Positions 17,416 to 24,985 of a stretch of DNA of 64,000 nucleotides are shown one piece after another. Source of the DNA: Aminobacter aminovorans (GTDB taxonomy: Bacteria > Pseudomonadota > Alphaproteobacteria > Rhizobiales > Rhizobiaceae); contig NZ_UFSM01000001.1 in the NCBI RefSeq assembly GCF_900445235.1, positions 3,425,501 through 3,489,500 on the forward strand, given 5' to 3'. Both the position numbers and the translations under genes were made by a program. Numbering within the stretch: position 1 is the first letter of the stretch; every line of letters starts with the position of its first letter. The notes below the pieces were generated by a model. It did not search any database, was not told the origin of the DNA, and saw only the letters and a program-made list of their open reading frames with translations.

Positions 17416-18615
17416 TTGACGTCAGGACGACTGCGATTCGCAGACCGGCGATGCGGCGTTGCGCTGACCGTGCTGGTTTCGCTGCTTAGTGTGTCCTGTT
17501 CATCGACGGGCGAGCCCAATTTCGACCTGACAAATCCCGCGGCCAACGCCGCAACGACCACCGAAACAACCACTGCCCAATCCGCGACCGCCGCAGGCGC
17601 CCCTGCCACATCCGTTGCCCAGGCAGCGATGAGCCCGACAGGCGACACCGCCCTGCCCGACCAGGTCGGTTATGTTCCACTGATCAAGCCGGGAAGCGAA
17701 AACGCCGCGGAAGTCGCCATCGCCAGTGCTGAACAGCCGCAGCAGCCTGCGACAGCGGCAGAACAAGCAAAGACCGAAGCTGAAGCGCCCCAGACCGCGG
17801 AGGCGAAAACGGCCAAGCAGCCTGTGCAGCAGGACACCGGCTTCATACTGACCAACGGTCCGGCAGCCGAGCCCGAAGCACCCAAGAAGAAGGGGCTGTT
17901 TGCCTCGTTGTTCGGCTCGTCATCCGCCAAGGCAGCACCTGCGCCAGCCGAACAGAAGGCAAAGCCGCTGATCGCGATGGGCGACGAAGCCTCCGACGCC
18001 AAGCCGGAGGCCCCTGAGGAAAAAGCCAAGCCGATCATCACGCTGGCCTCGGCGAAAGCCGAATCGAAGCCGGTGGAGCTTGCGTCGCTGGGCGGCTCGT
18101 CGGGTGGAGATTCGAACTGGGCGCTGCCCGGCGTGCGCACCACCGACCTGTTCGAGATCAAACGCAAATCCGGCCTCAACGACGACAGCGACGTCGATCT
18201 GCACGAGGACGAGGATCCTGGCCTCAAGTTGGCATCCGCCGCGGGCATGGCGCGACTCGCTCCGAACGGCCTGCTCAAGCAGACCGAAAGCGTCGATGTC
18301 GCCTGCCTGAAGCCGTCGCTGGTACGCATCCTGAAGGCGGCCGAACAGCACTACGGCAAGAAGATGGTCGTCACGTCGGGCTATCGCAATCCCGAACGCA
18401 ACCGTCGCGCCCGCGGCGCCAAGAATTCGCAGCATATGTATTGCGCAGCAGCCGACATCCAGATTCCCGGCGTCGGCAAGTGGGAACTGGCGACGTACCT
18501 GCGCGCCATGCCCGGCCGCGGCGGCGTCGGCACCTATTGCCACACCAATTCCGTCCACATCGACGTCGGCCCTGAACGCGACTGGAACTGGCGTTGCGGC
18601 CGTCGCCGTGGATAA
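17416..18615 (+). CDS. M15-type (DUF882-like) peptidase with long low-complexity linker
   Basis: 399 residues. The start is a TTG at 17416, preceded by GAGAGGGG. An N-terminal hydrophobic segment ends SLLSVSC, which is a weak lipobox. Residues about 35-220 are Ala/Glu/Thr/Pro-rich linker. The C-terminal ~110 residues form a D-Ala-D-Ala carboxypeptidase-like M15 domain, with zinc-ligand pattern SQHMYCAAADIQI (H-x6-D) and NSVHIDVG (second His). Probably a periplasmic murein peptidase. It lies between phaC and tRNA-Glu with 215 nt of leader. Confidence 0.85.
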   Translation: MTSGRLRFADRRCGVALTVLVSLLSVSCSSTGEPNFDLTNPAANAATTTETTTAQSATAAGAPATSVAQAAMSPTGDTALPDQVGYVPLIKPGSENAAEVAIASAEQPQQPATAAEQAKTEAEAPQTAEAKTAKQPVQQDTGFILTNGPAAEPEAPKKKGLFASLFGSSSAKAAPAPAEQKAKPLIAMGDEASDAKPEAPEEKAKPIITLASAKAESKPVELASLGGSSGGDSNWALPGVRTTDLFEIKRKSGLNDDSDVDLHEDEDPGLKLASAAGMARLAPNGLLKQTESVDVACLKPSLVRILKAAEQHYGKKMVVTSGYRNPERNRRARGAKNSQHMYCAAADIQIPGVGKWELATYLRAMPGRGGVGTYCHTNSVHIDVGPERDWNWRCGRRRG

Positions 18616-18694
18616 GTCGAAAAAATTTCGCGACGCAGCAAAAAGACGGGTTGCCTGTCGCGAACAAGCCAATTATACACCGCCTCACCTGAGC

Positions 18695-18769
18695 GCGCCC
18701 ATCGTCTAGCGGTTAGGACACCGCCCTTTCACGGCGGTAACAGGGGTTCGATTCCCCTTGGGCGTACCA
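18695..18769 (+). tRNA. tRNA-Glu (anticodon TTC)
   Basis: A full cloverleaf of 75 nt including an encoded CCA. The acceptor stem GCGCCCA pairs with TGGGCGT (one G-U). The anticodon stem is CCGCC/GGCGG around CTTTCAC, so anticodon TTC. The T arm is AGGGG-TTCGATT-CCCCT. The accessory block 18.8-33.5 kb begins immediately downstream. Confidence 0.97.
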
Positions 18770-19081
18770 GGTTTTCTCAACATTTTCAGAGCGTTTCGGG
18801 CCTGTACCGGTGCACGCTGCAGCTGCATTTCTTGCGCTCGTGGTGTCGCCCTCGACGCTGCGCAACTGCACATGTCGGTATTTCTGTCAGGCCCGGCTGA
18901 CCGCCTGACATTCACTTTACGCCGCTACCGAAACAAGAATCGGACAGGCCGGGAATGGCTATGGCCTCGCCCTCTCGCGATCGTGCTGAGGCGCAAAGCC
19001 GTTGTGGCTGGGACGACGAGAATCAAATCGGGCTGCCGCAGAAACCTCCCAACGCAGCCCGACATAAGGCGCACGGCGCCG
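18770..19081. other. Non-coding stretch between tRNA-Glu and the DAK remnant
   Basis: 312 nt with no convincing gene on either strand. The only clear element is a 9-bp inverted repeat TCGGGCTGC / GCAGCCCGA at 19028-19062. It is placed like a terminator for leftward transcription out of the transporter cassette and DAK remnant. No copy of the tRNA 3' end (attachment repeat) was found here. Confidence 0.5.
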
Positions 19082-19200
19082 TCAGTGCGCCAGATGCTCG
19101 AATAGCAGCGCCACCGCCTCGGCTCCGGGGCCGATGTGGCCTTCGAGTTGCCTGGCGCTTGCAATAGGCGGCGCGGCCGTCCCTGGCACGGGTCAGGGCC
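19082..19200 (-). pseudogene. Frameshifted remnant of a dihydroxyacetone kinase C-terminus
   Basis: On the minus strand this reads ALTRARDGRAAY. After a small indel, in another frame, it reads ASARQLEGHIGPGAEAVALL and ends FEHLAH-stop. This matches, residue for residue with few changes, the end of the intact DAK at 24986-26605 (TRAKAGRAAYINAKQLEGHV and onward). At DNA level the two ~115-nt stretches are roughly 78% identical by eye, in the same orientation. Homology stops at about 19200, where the binding-protein gene begins. It cannot make a functional kinase. Confidence 0.85.
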
Positions 19201-19221
19201 GCCGCGGGCGCTCAATCGAGA

Positions 19222-20385
19222 TCAGTTGATGACGTTGCCGTAGAAGCTGGCCTCGAGCTTGGTCATGTCGATAGAGGCAAGATCCTCAGGCAAGGCATAT
19301 TTGTCGGCATCGGCATGCACCTTCGCGACATCGAAATTGTTGGCATCGGCGATGAAGGCGTTGGTCACAAATCGTTCCGTGTCGATATCTATCGCGGACT
19401 GACCGATCTTCTTCAGTATTTTGAAGAAGCTGTCCCAGCTCGGAATGTCGTGCTCGCCCCATCCTTTCCGCTTTGCCATGTAGCCCTTGAAGGTGCGGTG
19501 GATCTGCATGAGGCTCTCCGTGCCATAGCGCGGGCCGTAGTTCGCCTTGGTCGTAGGCAGTGCCTTGAAGACGATGTCGGCAGCGGCACGCGGATTGCGG
19601 TCGGCAAACGCGCTGCCCATGGCCCAGCCCTTGAGATAGTTGGCAAGGAAGCGGCGACGATCCTGGTCTTCGATGTCGGCGCGCCGCACGACCAGTGAAT
19701 TGGACGGCAATGGCGAGCCGCGCATGCCGAGCCAGTAGTCGAAGTCGAGCCCCTTGGCCGAGAGGTCGGCGCGCAAACCTTCCCAAGCCAGACAGGCATC
19801 GCCTTGCCCGCTCGCCAGCGCCGTGGTCCAGGTCGGCCAGCCCGCCTCGACATATTTGATCGACTTCGGATCAACGCCGACAGCCGCAAACATCGGGTCG
19901 CAGATCGATTGCCAGGCGGCCGACCCGAGCAGCACCGTCTTGCCCTCGAGCTTGGCAAGATCCTGGACGCCCTCTCCTTTGCGGAAGGCAAAGTTGAAGA
20001 GGTCGAGATTGCCGCTTCCGAAAACCGAGACCAGATCCATCCCGCTGTTGACGGCATAGGACAGCACACCCGGCGAAGGGAAACCGATGTCGGCCTGTTC
20101 AACGGCCAGGAACTTCACAACGGCTGTGCCGTCAGATGGACCTGGCTGCATCGCCGTCTCTATGCCCGGATCGCCGAAGTAGCCCATCTCCTTCGCCACC
20201 CAATAGGGATAGTCGTCCATCACTTCGATGGTTCCGCGCGGCGAGATCCAGTTAAAGGGCGAGCCATAAGGCTTGGCGAACGCGATGCCTGGCTTGAACA
20301 GGCTTCCTCCCAGTACTGTGCTCGTAACCAGGCCGCCCGCCCCCACTTGGAGCAGCCTGCGGCGCGAAATATTGGTCGTTGTCAT
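19222..20385 (-). CDS. ABC transporter substrate-binding protein, NMT1/SsuA-like
   Basis: 387 residues. The N-terminus ISRRRLLQVGAGGLVTSTVL is a twin-arginine-type signal, so export may be by Tat. The mature part is an NMT1/THI5-like, nitrate/taurine/sulfonate-type periplasmic binding fold (VMDDYPYWVAKEMGYF, FLAVEQADIGFPSPGVLSYA, LEGKTVLLGSAAWQSICDPM). This group binds sulfonates, pyrimidines, aromatic acids and similar compounds; the ligand here is unknown. It is the last gene of a leftward cassette, 74 nt after the permease. Confidence 0.9.
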   Translation of the reverse strand: MTTTNISRRRLLQVGAGGLVTSTVLGGSLFKPGIAFAKPYGSPFNWISPRGTIEVMDDYPYWVAKEMGYFGDPGIETAMQPGPSDGTAVVKFLAVEQADIGFPSPGVLSYAVNSGMDLVSVFGSGNLDLFNFAFRKGEGVQDLAKLEGKTVLLGSAAWQSICDPMFAAVGVDPKSIKYVEAGWPTWTTALASGQGDACLAWEGLRADLSAKGLDFDYWLGMRGSPLPSNSLVVRRADIEDQDRRRFLANYLKGWAMGSAFADRNPRAAADIVFKALPTTKANYGPRYGTESLMQIHRTFKGYMAKRKGWGEHDIPSWDSFFKILKKIGQSAIDIDTERFVTNAFIADANNFDVAKVHADADKYALPEDLASIDMTKLEASFYGNVIN

Positions 20386-20459
20386 TGCATGTCCTCCCTT
20401 CGCAGAAAGACCGCTTTCAGCTAGCGCCGGCGGGGCGCGGTCATTCCCCGCCCGGCCGA

Positions 20460-21293
20460 TCAGCTTTCCCAGCCCGCGAGTTTCCTGCCGAGCCAGAAGA
20501 AGAATGCGTAGATCGCGATCCCCGTGACCGCGAGGATCAGGATACAGGCGAAGAACTCGGGCATGCGCAGCGTCGAGGAATAGGTGGTCAGGCGGCTGCC
20601 AATGCCAAATCCGCCACCCGACATCTCAGCACCAACCGCGGTGATCATGCCAAAGATCGCGCCGATCATCAGCCCGACGATGACCATCGGCATCGCCATC
20701 GGGATCCGGATCTTCGTGAAGATTTGCAGCGTGTTGGCTCCATAGGAGCGCGCGAGCGCGATCTTGCCCGTATCAACCCGCCTGAACCCTGTCGCCGCAT
20801 TGATCATCACCATCGGTCCTGAAGCCAGGGCGACGGCAATGACGCGCGGCGTGTAGCCGAAGCCGAAATTCAGGATCAGCAACGGTACCAGCGCCAGCAT
20901 CGGCGTGGTCACCAGCAGCAAGATGTAAGGGGTGATCACCTTCTCGACGAAAGGGAATTGGGTGATGACGGCCGCAAGCACCAACCCGATCGAGGCGCCA
21001 ATGGCGTAACCGGAAAACAACTCGAACAGCGTGTAGCCATAGTGCAGCGAGATTGTTGCGATCTCGGGCGAGCCGAAGACCGCGGCAATTGTCGACGGCG
21101 CTGGCAGGATGAACTGGGGTACGTTGAACCAGCGCAGCAGAAATTCGCCGCCGCCGATGACGAGGATCGCGACGGCAAGGATCGCAATGATTTCGCGCGC
21201 ACCTTGCCCGCCCATACCGCTGACAATTCCCGTCGCGCCGGAAAGGCTTGTGCCTCCGGTTGGCAGATTTGTGCTGTGGGTCATATCTGTCAT
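20460..21293 (-). CDS. ABC transporter permease, SsuC/TauC-like
   Basis: A 277-residue inner-membrane permease with about six hydrophobic segments. The first is at about 33-52 (IIAILAVAILVIGGGEFLLR). The cytoplasmic EAA loop that contacts the ATPase is ALARSYGANTLQIFTKIRIP. This is the typical BPD_transp_1 fold of nitrate/sulfonate-type importers. Its start lies 2 nt after the ATPase stop, so translation is coupled. Confidence 0.93.
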   Translation of the reverse strand: MTDMTHSTNLPTGGTSLSGATGIVSGMGGQGAREIIAILAVAILVIGGGEFLLRWFNVPQFILPAPSTIAAVFGSPEIATISLHYGYTLFELFSGYAIGASIGLVLAAVITQFPFVEKVITPYILLLVTTPMLALVPLLILNFGFGYTPRVIAVALASGPMVMINAATGFRRVDTGKIALARSYGANTLQIFTKIRIPMAMPMVIVGLMIGAIFGMITAVGAEMSGGGFGIGSRLTTYSSTLRMPEFFACILILAVTGIAIYAFFFWLGRKLAGWES

Positions 21294-21295
21294 GG

Positions 21296-22090
21296 TTACC
21301 TCGCAGAGGCGTCGCGCTTGGGCGGCGCCTGATGCTTGATGTCGGATTTGATGTCATTGACGAGATCAAAGAACTCGCGCGTCTCCATGAGTTCCAGCGG
21401 TCGCGGGCGTTCGAAGGGAACATCGACAATCCTGGAGATGCGTCCCGGGCGGGCGCTCATCACGTAGACCTTGTCGGAGAGAAACACCGCTTCGGCGATG
21501 GAGTGCGTGATCAGGATCACTGTCTTGCGCGCCTCGATCCAGATCTCCTCGACAAGCTTGTTCATCTCATCGCGTGTGAAGGCATCCAGCGCGCCGAAGG
21601 GCTCGTCCATCAGGAGAACGTCAGGGTTGCTGGCGAGTGCGCGCACGATCGAGGCGCGCTGTTGCATGCCGCCGGAGAGCTCGCGCGGCATCTTCTCGCC
21701 GAAGCCGCCGAGGCCAACACGGTCGAGCAAGGTCTCGACCCTGTACTTATCCGGCCTGATCCGGCGCAATTCGAACGGCAATGAGATGTTTTGGTCGATG
21801 GTGCGCCAGGGCAGCAGGTTCGCTTCCTGGAACATCATGCCGATGCTGGGATGCGGCTGCTTGATCTCATCGTCGCCCAGGTGGATCCGGCCGCCGCTCA
21901 GCTGGTGGAGGCCAGCAATGGACCAGAGCAAGGTCGTCTTGCCGCAGCCGGATGGTCCGACGACAGAGATGAACTCGCCAGCCTCGACGATCATGTCCAC
22001 GTCCTGCAGCGCGTGGACCACACCTGATTGCGCTGCATAAGTCTTGGTCGCGCCGCGGATGCGCAGCGCCTCGTGGGTATGGTCTCCCAT
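21296..22090 (-). CDS. ABC transporter ATP-binding protein, SsuB/TauB-like
   Basis: 264 residues from the ATG at 22090, which directly follows a GGGAGGAGGGG ribosome site. Walker A GPSGCGKTTLLWSIAGL, signature LSGGMQQRASIVRALA, Walker [21 protein letters not shown] and the switch histidine LITHSIAEAV are all intact. It belongs to the NitT/TauT ATPase family and powers the adjacent permease. The MetX-like hydrolase gene ends 81 nt upstream. Confidence 0.93.
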   Translation of the reverse strand: MGDHTHEALRIRGATKTYAAQSGVVHALQDVDMIVEAGEFISVVGPSGCGKTTLLWSIAGLHQLSGGRIHLGDDEIKQPHPSIGMMFQEANLLPWRTIDQNISLPFELRRIRPDKYRVETLLDRVGLGGFGEKMPRELSGGMQQRASIVRALASNPDVLLMDEPFGALDAFTRDEMNKLVEEIWIEARKTVILITHSIAEAVFLSDKVYVMSARPGRISRIVDVPFERPRPLELMETREFFDLVNDIKSDIKHQAPPKRDASAR

Positions 22091-22171
22091 CCCCTCCTCC
22101 CTGTCTGGAACATGCCACTCCCGTTCCCGCGCCACCGGCGCGAGCCAAGGAGTACGTCCCGGTTGTTGATC

Positions 22172-23221
22172 TCAGCTCCTCAGAAGAGCTCTCAAATGCT
22201 CGTCCACCTGGCGCATGTAGCCGCGCTCAAATCCGTTGAGCCCCATATGGCCTTCGGGCGAGTGGATGACTTTCAGTTCTGCACCCTCGATCAGCGCGCA
22301 ATCGGCCTCGCATTCATGCGGCGGGAAAAACATGTCGTGGCTGATCGGCATGACGTATGTCTTTGCCGTGATCCGTTTGAGCGCCGCTGAGAGGTCCCCA
22401 CCCACGTGCCGAGAAACGTCGGCCCGCTGCCACTTCCACATCTCGCAAAGCAGGACGTTGGGATCCATAGGCTCGAAATACGCCTTCATCACCCCATTGA
22501 TGAAGTCGTCGATGGATGACATGCCGAGCACGGCCCTCCAGCGTTCTTGCTGGTAGAACTGCGGAGACCAGCCTTGTGTTGAAACGATCCTGGACAGCCG
22601 ATCCATGCCGTTGCGGACATCGTGGCTGTTTTGATACCAGCCGCCGTTCCAGGCCGGGTCGGACATCAGCGCTTCGGCGCAGGCGTCGACGAAAATGACC
22701 TGATGATGCGAGATGCGAGCCGTTGCCGCGATCGGGGCGGCGCGAACGACCATCTCGGGGTAGCGCACTGACCATTCATAGACCTGCTGCCCACCCATCG
22801 ACCCGCCGACAACCAGCGCAAGCCGTTCGATGCCGAAATGCTCGATAATCAGTCTGTGCTGAGCTCGCACGTCGTCTTCGATCCGCACCTTAGGAAACTT
22901 GGCCATGGATTGCGGTGCCGGCGTGTTCTGCGGCGATGACGACACGCCACTGCCGATCTGGTCGATGACGATGATGAAGTACTCGTCGGGGTTCAGCGCA
23001 TGATCGCGGCCGACATAAACATCCTCCATCACCTTGCCTGTGCCGGAGAACCAGGTGGTCACCAGGATGGCGTTGGACTTCTCCGCATTCAGTTGACCGA
23101 AGGTGCGGTAGGCGAGCTTTGCGCGCCGCAGCGTTTCGCCACTTTCCAGGATCAGGTCTCCGAGATCGTAAAGCTGGAACGCGCCCTGCGTTTCAGGGCC
23201 GTAAAACGGATTGTCGATCAT
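22172..23221 (-). CDS. Alpha/beta hydrolase of the homoserine O-acetyltransferase (MetX) family
   Basis: 349 residues from the ATG at 23221. The MetX-type fold is clear: AKLAYRTFGQLNAEKSNAIL, the nucleophile elbow VVGGSMGGQQVYEW (Ser), a likely Asp in PISHDMFFPP, and a His in SPEGHMGLNG. It lacks a long methionine-specific context and sits inside a transporter cassette. It is more likely a hydrolase or acyltransferase acting on the imported compound than a methionine enzyme; that is an inference. It starts 10 nt after the GlcG-like gene. Confidence 0.85.
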   Translation of the reverse strand: MIDNPFYGPETQGAFQLYDLGDLILESGETLRRAKLAYRTFGQLNAEKSNAILVTTWFSGTGKVMEDVYVGRDHALNPDEYFIIVIDQIGSGVSSSPQNTPAPQSMAKFPKVRIEDDVRAQHRLIIEHFGIERLALVVGGSMGGQQVYEWSVRYPEMVVRAAPIAATARISHHQVIFVDACAEALMSDPAWNGGWYQNSHDVRNGMDRLSRIVSTQGWSPQFYQQERWRAVLGMSSIDDFINGVMKAYFEPMDPNVLLCEMWKWQRADVSRHVGGDLSAALKRITAKTYVMPISHDMFFPPHECEADCALIEGAELKVIHSPEGHMGLNGFERGYMRQVDEHLRALLRS

Positions 23222-23231
23222 CGTGAGGCCC

Positions 23232-23741
23232 TCAGTCGAGGCTTTTCGAGACAGCGGCGAGGCCGGCCTGCGCGCAGCTTTCGTCCTGATTCTCGCTGGC
23301 GCCGCTGACACCGATCCCGCCGATGACATCTCCAGCGGCTGTCTTGATGGGCAGGCCGCCCGCAAACGCGACAAGGCCTGGGACAAACGCCGCGCCCGGC
23401 AATCCGGCATTCACGCCATCGCGCTTCACGCCAAACGACAGATCAGCCATGGTCCGGGTCGGAGCGGCATAGAGCGCAGAGGTGATCGCCTTGTTCTCGG
23501 CAATTTCGGTGCAAGCCTTGCAGGCCCCATCCTGTCGCGCGGCAGCGACAAGGCGACCGCCATCATCGACCACCACGACATTGACCTTGGCGTGGCCGGC
23601 AGCCGCCTGTTCAGCAAAGCAAGCTGCAATCATTCGCAAGGCCCACTCGTATCCGAGTGCAGGCTTGGCCACGCCCTCGGCCGCGCCGAGCGTTGGCAGG
23701 CAGGCCAACAGCGCCGTTGCCCCGAGCAATCGTTTGGTCAT
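23232..23741 (-). CDS. Secreted GlcG/HbpS-family protein
   Basis: 169 residues from the ATG at 23741, with GGAGGAGACGAG upstream. A Sec signal peptide ends TLGAAE. The remainder is a GlcG/HbpS domain: VNVVVVDDGGRLVAAARQDG, AENKAITSALYAAPT, PGLVAFAGGLPIKTAAGDVI and GGIGVSGASENQDE. The family includes heme-binding HbpS and many proteins of unknown role encoded beside catabolic genes. A CKAC pair after DGA and a later Cys could form a disulfide in the periplasm. First gene of the cassette operon. Confidence 0.88.
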   Translation of the reverse strand: MTKRLLGATALLACLPTLGAAEGVAKPALGYEWALRMIAACFAEQAAAGHAKVNVVVVDDGGRLVAAARQDGACKACTEIAENKAITSALYAAPTRTMADLSFGVKRDGVNAGLPGAAFVPGLVAFAGGLPIKTAAGDVIGGIGVSGASENQDESCAQAGLAAVSKSLD

Positions 23742-23822
23742 CTCGTCTCCTCCCTCGGCCGGGTCGCCCATCTGGGTGCTTCAGCTCTAGGGGAGCCTAC
23801 GAAGAAACGTTGGGGGCCATCT

Positions 23823-23840
23823 ATCGCGAACATTCGCGAT
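23823..23840. promoter_or_regulatory. Perfect dyad upstream of the cassette operon
   Basis: ATCGCGAA-CA-TTCGCGAT is a perfect 8-bp inverted repeat centred about 90 nt before the GlcG-like start and 118 nt past the stop of the LuxR-type gene. Its size and place suit the binding site of a dimeric LuxR-type regulator. The pairing with the adjacent regulator is an inference. Confidence 0.55.
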
Positions 23841-23957
23841 GTCGATCAGGTTCGACGGTGGATGATGTCGTCGGCATATCTAATTGACAATGCTGAATGT
23901 CCGATGGCGCCTAGTCGCGAGAAAGGGCAGGCGCGCGCCGCGCGGCAACCCCACGGC

Positions 23958-24860
23958 TCAGAGCAGGTCCGCCCGCGCAAGCAGACTGACCAAAGCCGAA
24001 GTGCTCGCGGCGCCGGTCTTCTGCCGGATGCTTCTAAGCTGATGATCGATCGTCGAAAGAGACCGGTCGCGAACCCGCGCGATTGCCTTGTAGCTCATGC
24101 CCTTCGCAACCAGCCGGGCTACGTCCAGCTCCGAAGCTGTCAGCGTTGCCAGTGGGGCAGTACCCGAAAGAGGCGCGTTCTGGGCAAGGGACGCCAGCGA
24201 CTTCCCGGGCTCACTCCGAAGGTCTTGTTCGGTGATCTGCTTGGCCGCGGCGATGATCGGACTCAGCACATCCGTCACCGTCTGCTCGAAGCAATCATAG
24301 AGAGCGGATTCCCAGGGCACCAGGTGCTCCGTCCAATCGGCGCAGATCAGGCCGTAACCACCACGTTCGGTGCGCAGCGCCCAGGCGAGTTTCGATTTCG
24401 TCCTGGCCCCGGACATCCTTTGCCGCAACCGCATCGTTACGCGGCTGTCCTGCTTGATATCGGCGAAGATCAGCGGGCGGGGCTCCAGCCACATCGCCTG
24501 CATAGCGGCATCGCGATTATCGACAGCCCTGCCGCAGCCGAACGACGGCACGTCGTAATTCACGTCCTTGGCTTCGGCGAATCCGGGAAAGTAGTCTTTG
24601 GCCTCGCGTATTCCGAAACCGGCATCCACACGCTGGCATCCGAGCGCGGAACGTAGCCAATTGGTGGCAATCGACCAACAGCCTGGCAGATCGTCAAGAC
24701 GCAGAAGCATATGCGCTGCAAGATCGCGTGCGTGGACGTCGCGGATCACCCCACGGTCAAGAAGCCGGGAACGCAACCGTCGCTGCGTGGCAAAGACGCC
24801 CCCGCCGAAATCCTCGGCAAAAGCTGGCGCATCCCATGCGTCCTGGCTCAGTGTTTCCAC
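23958..24860 (-). CDS. LuxR-family transcriptional regulator
   Basis: 300 residues. The C-terminal ~65 residues are a LuxR/GerE helix-turn-helix (LTASELDVARLVAKGMSYKA, then STIDHQLRSIRQKTGA). The N-terminal ~220 residues look like a GAF/PAS-type sensor without an autoinducer-domain signature and without a receiver-domain Asp pattern, so it is a stand-alone LuxR rather than a response regulator. It lies at the head of the transporter cassette, 216 nt upstream of the GlcG-like gene, and is its likely local regulator. It has its own candidate promoter. Confidence 0.88.
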   Translation of the reverse strand: METLSQDAWDAPAFAEDFGGGVFATQRRLRSRLLDRGVIRDVHARDLAAHMLLRLDDLPGCWSIATNWLRSALGCQRVDAGFGIREAKDYFPGFAEAKDVNYDVPSFGCGRAVDNRDAAMQAMWLEPRPLIFADIKQDSRVTMRLRQRMSGARTKSKLAWALRTERGGYGLICADWTEHLVPWESALYDCFEQTVTDVLSPIIAAAKQITEQDLRSEPGKSLASLAQNAPLSGTAPLATLTASELDVARLVAKGMSYKAIARVRDRSLSTIDHQLRSIRQKTGAASTSALVSLLARADLL

Positions 24861-24935
24861 CGCCCCGCTTCCTCTCAGACGTCCTGTCTCTGGGTCCTCG
24901 GTGAACCTGCCTGCAGATTGACACGACGCTTTTCG

Positions 24936-24963
24936 ATCTTATGCCGGCCCGTTTCCGAGTCAA
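24936..24963 (-). promoter_or_regulatory. Putative sigma-70-type promoter of the LuxR gene
   Basis: On the minus strand TTGACT, a 16-nt spacer and TAAGAT lie about 75-100 nt before the LuxR ATG. It falls in the gap between the DAK stop and the LuxR start. Confidence 0.5.
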
Positions 24964-24985
24964 ATCCAGCCTGGAACAAATACCG

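Noticed and set aside
18695..18769. Prophage or integrative element attachment site at tRNA-Glu
   Set aside because: No duplicated tRNA 3' end and no integrase, excisionase or phage gene was found within the window.
18758..19105. A plus-strand frame starting inside tRNA-Glu
   Set aside because: Begins in the tRNA and has no ribosome site; the antisense strand holds the recognisable DAK remnant.
22172..23221. Calling the MetX-family gene the methionine-pathway homoserine O-acetyltransferase
   Set aside because: It is embedded in a transporter cassette with its own regulator, with no methionine gene near; the family also contains general hydrolases.
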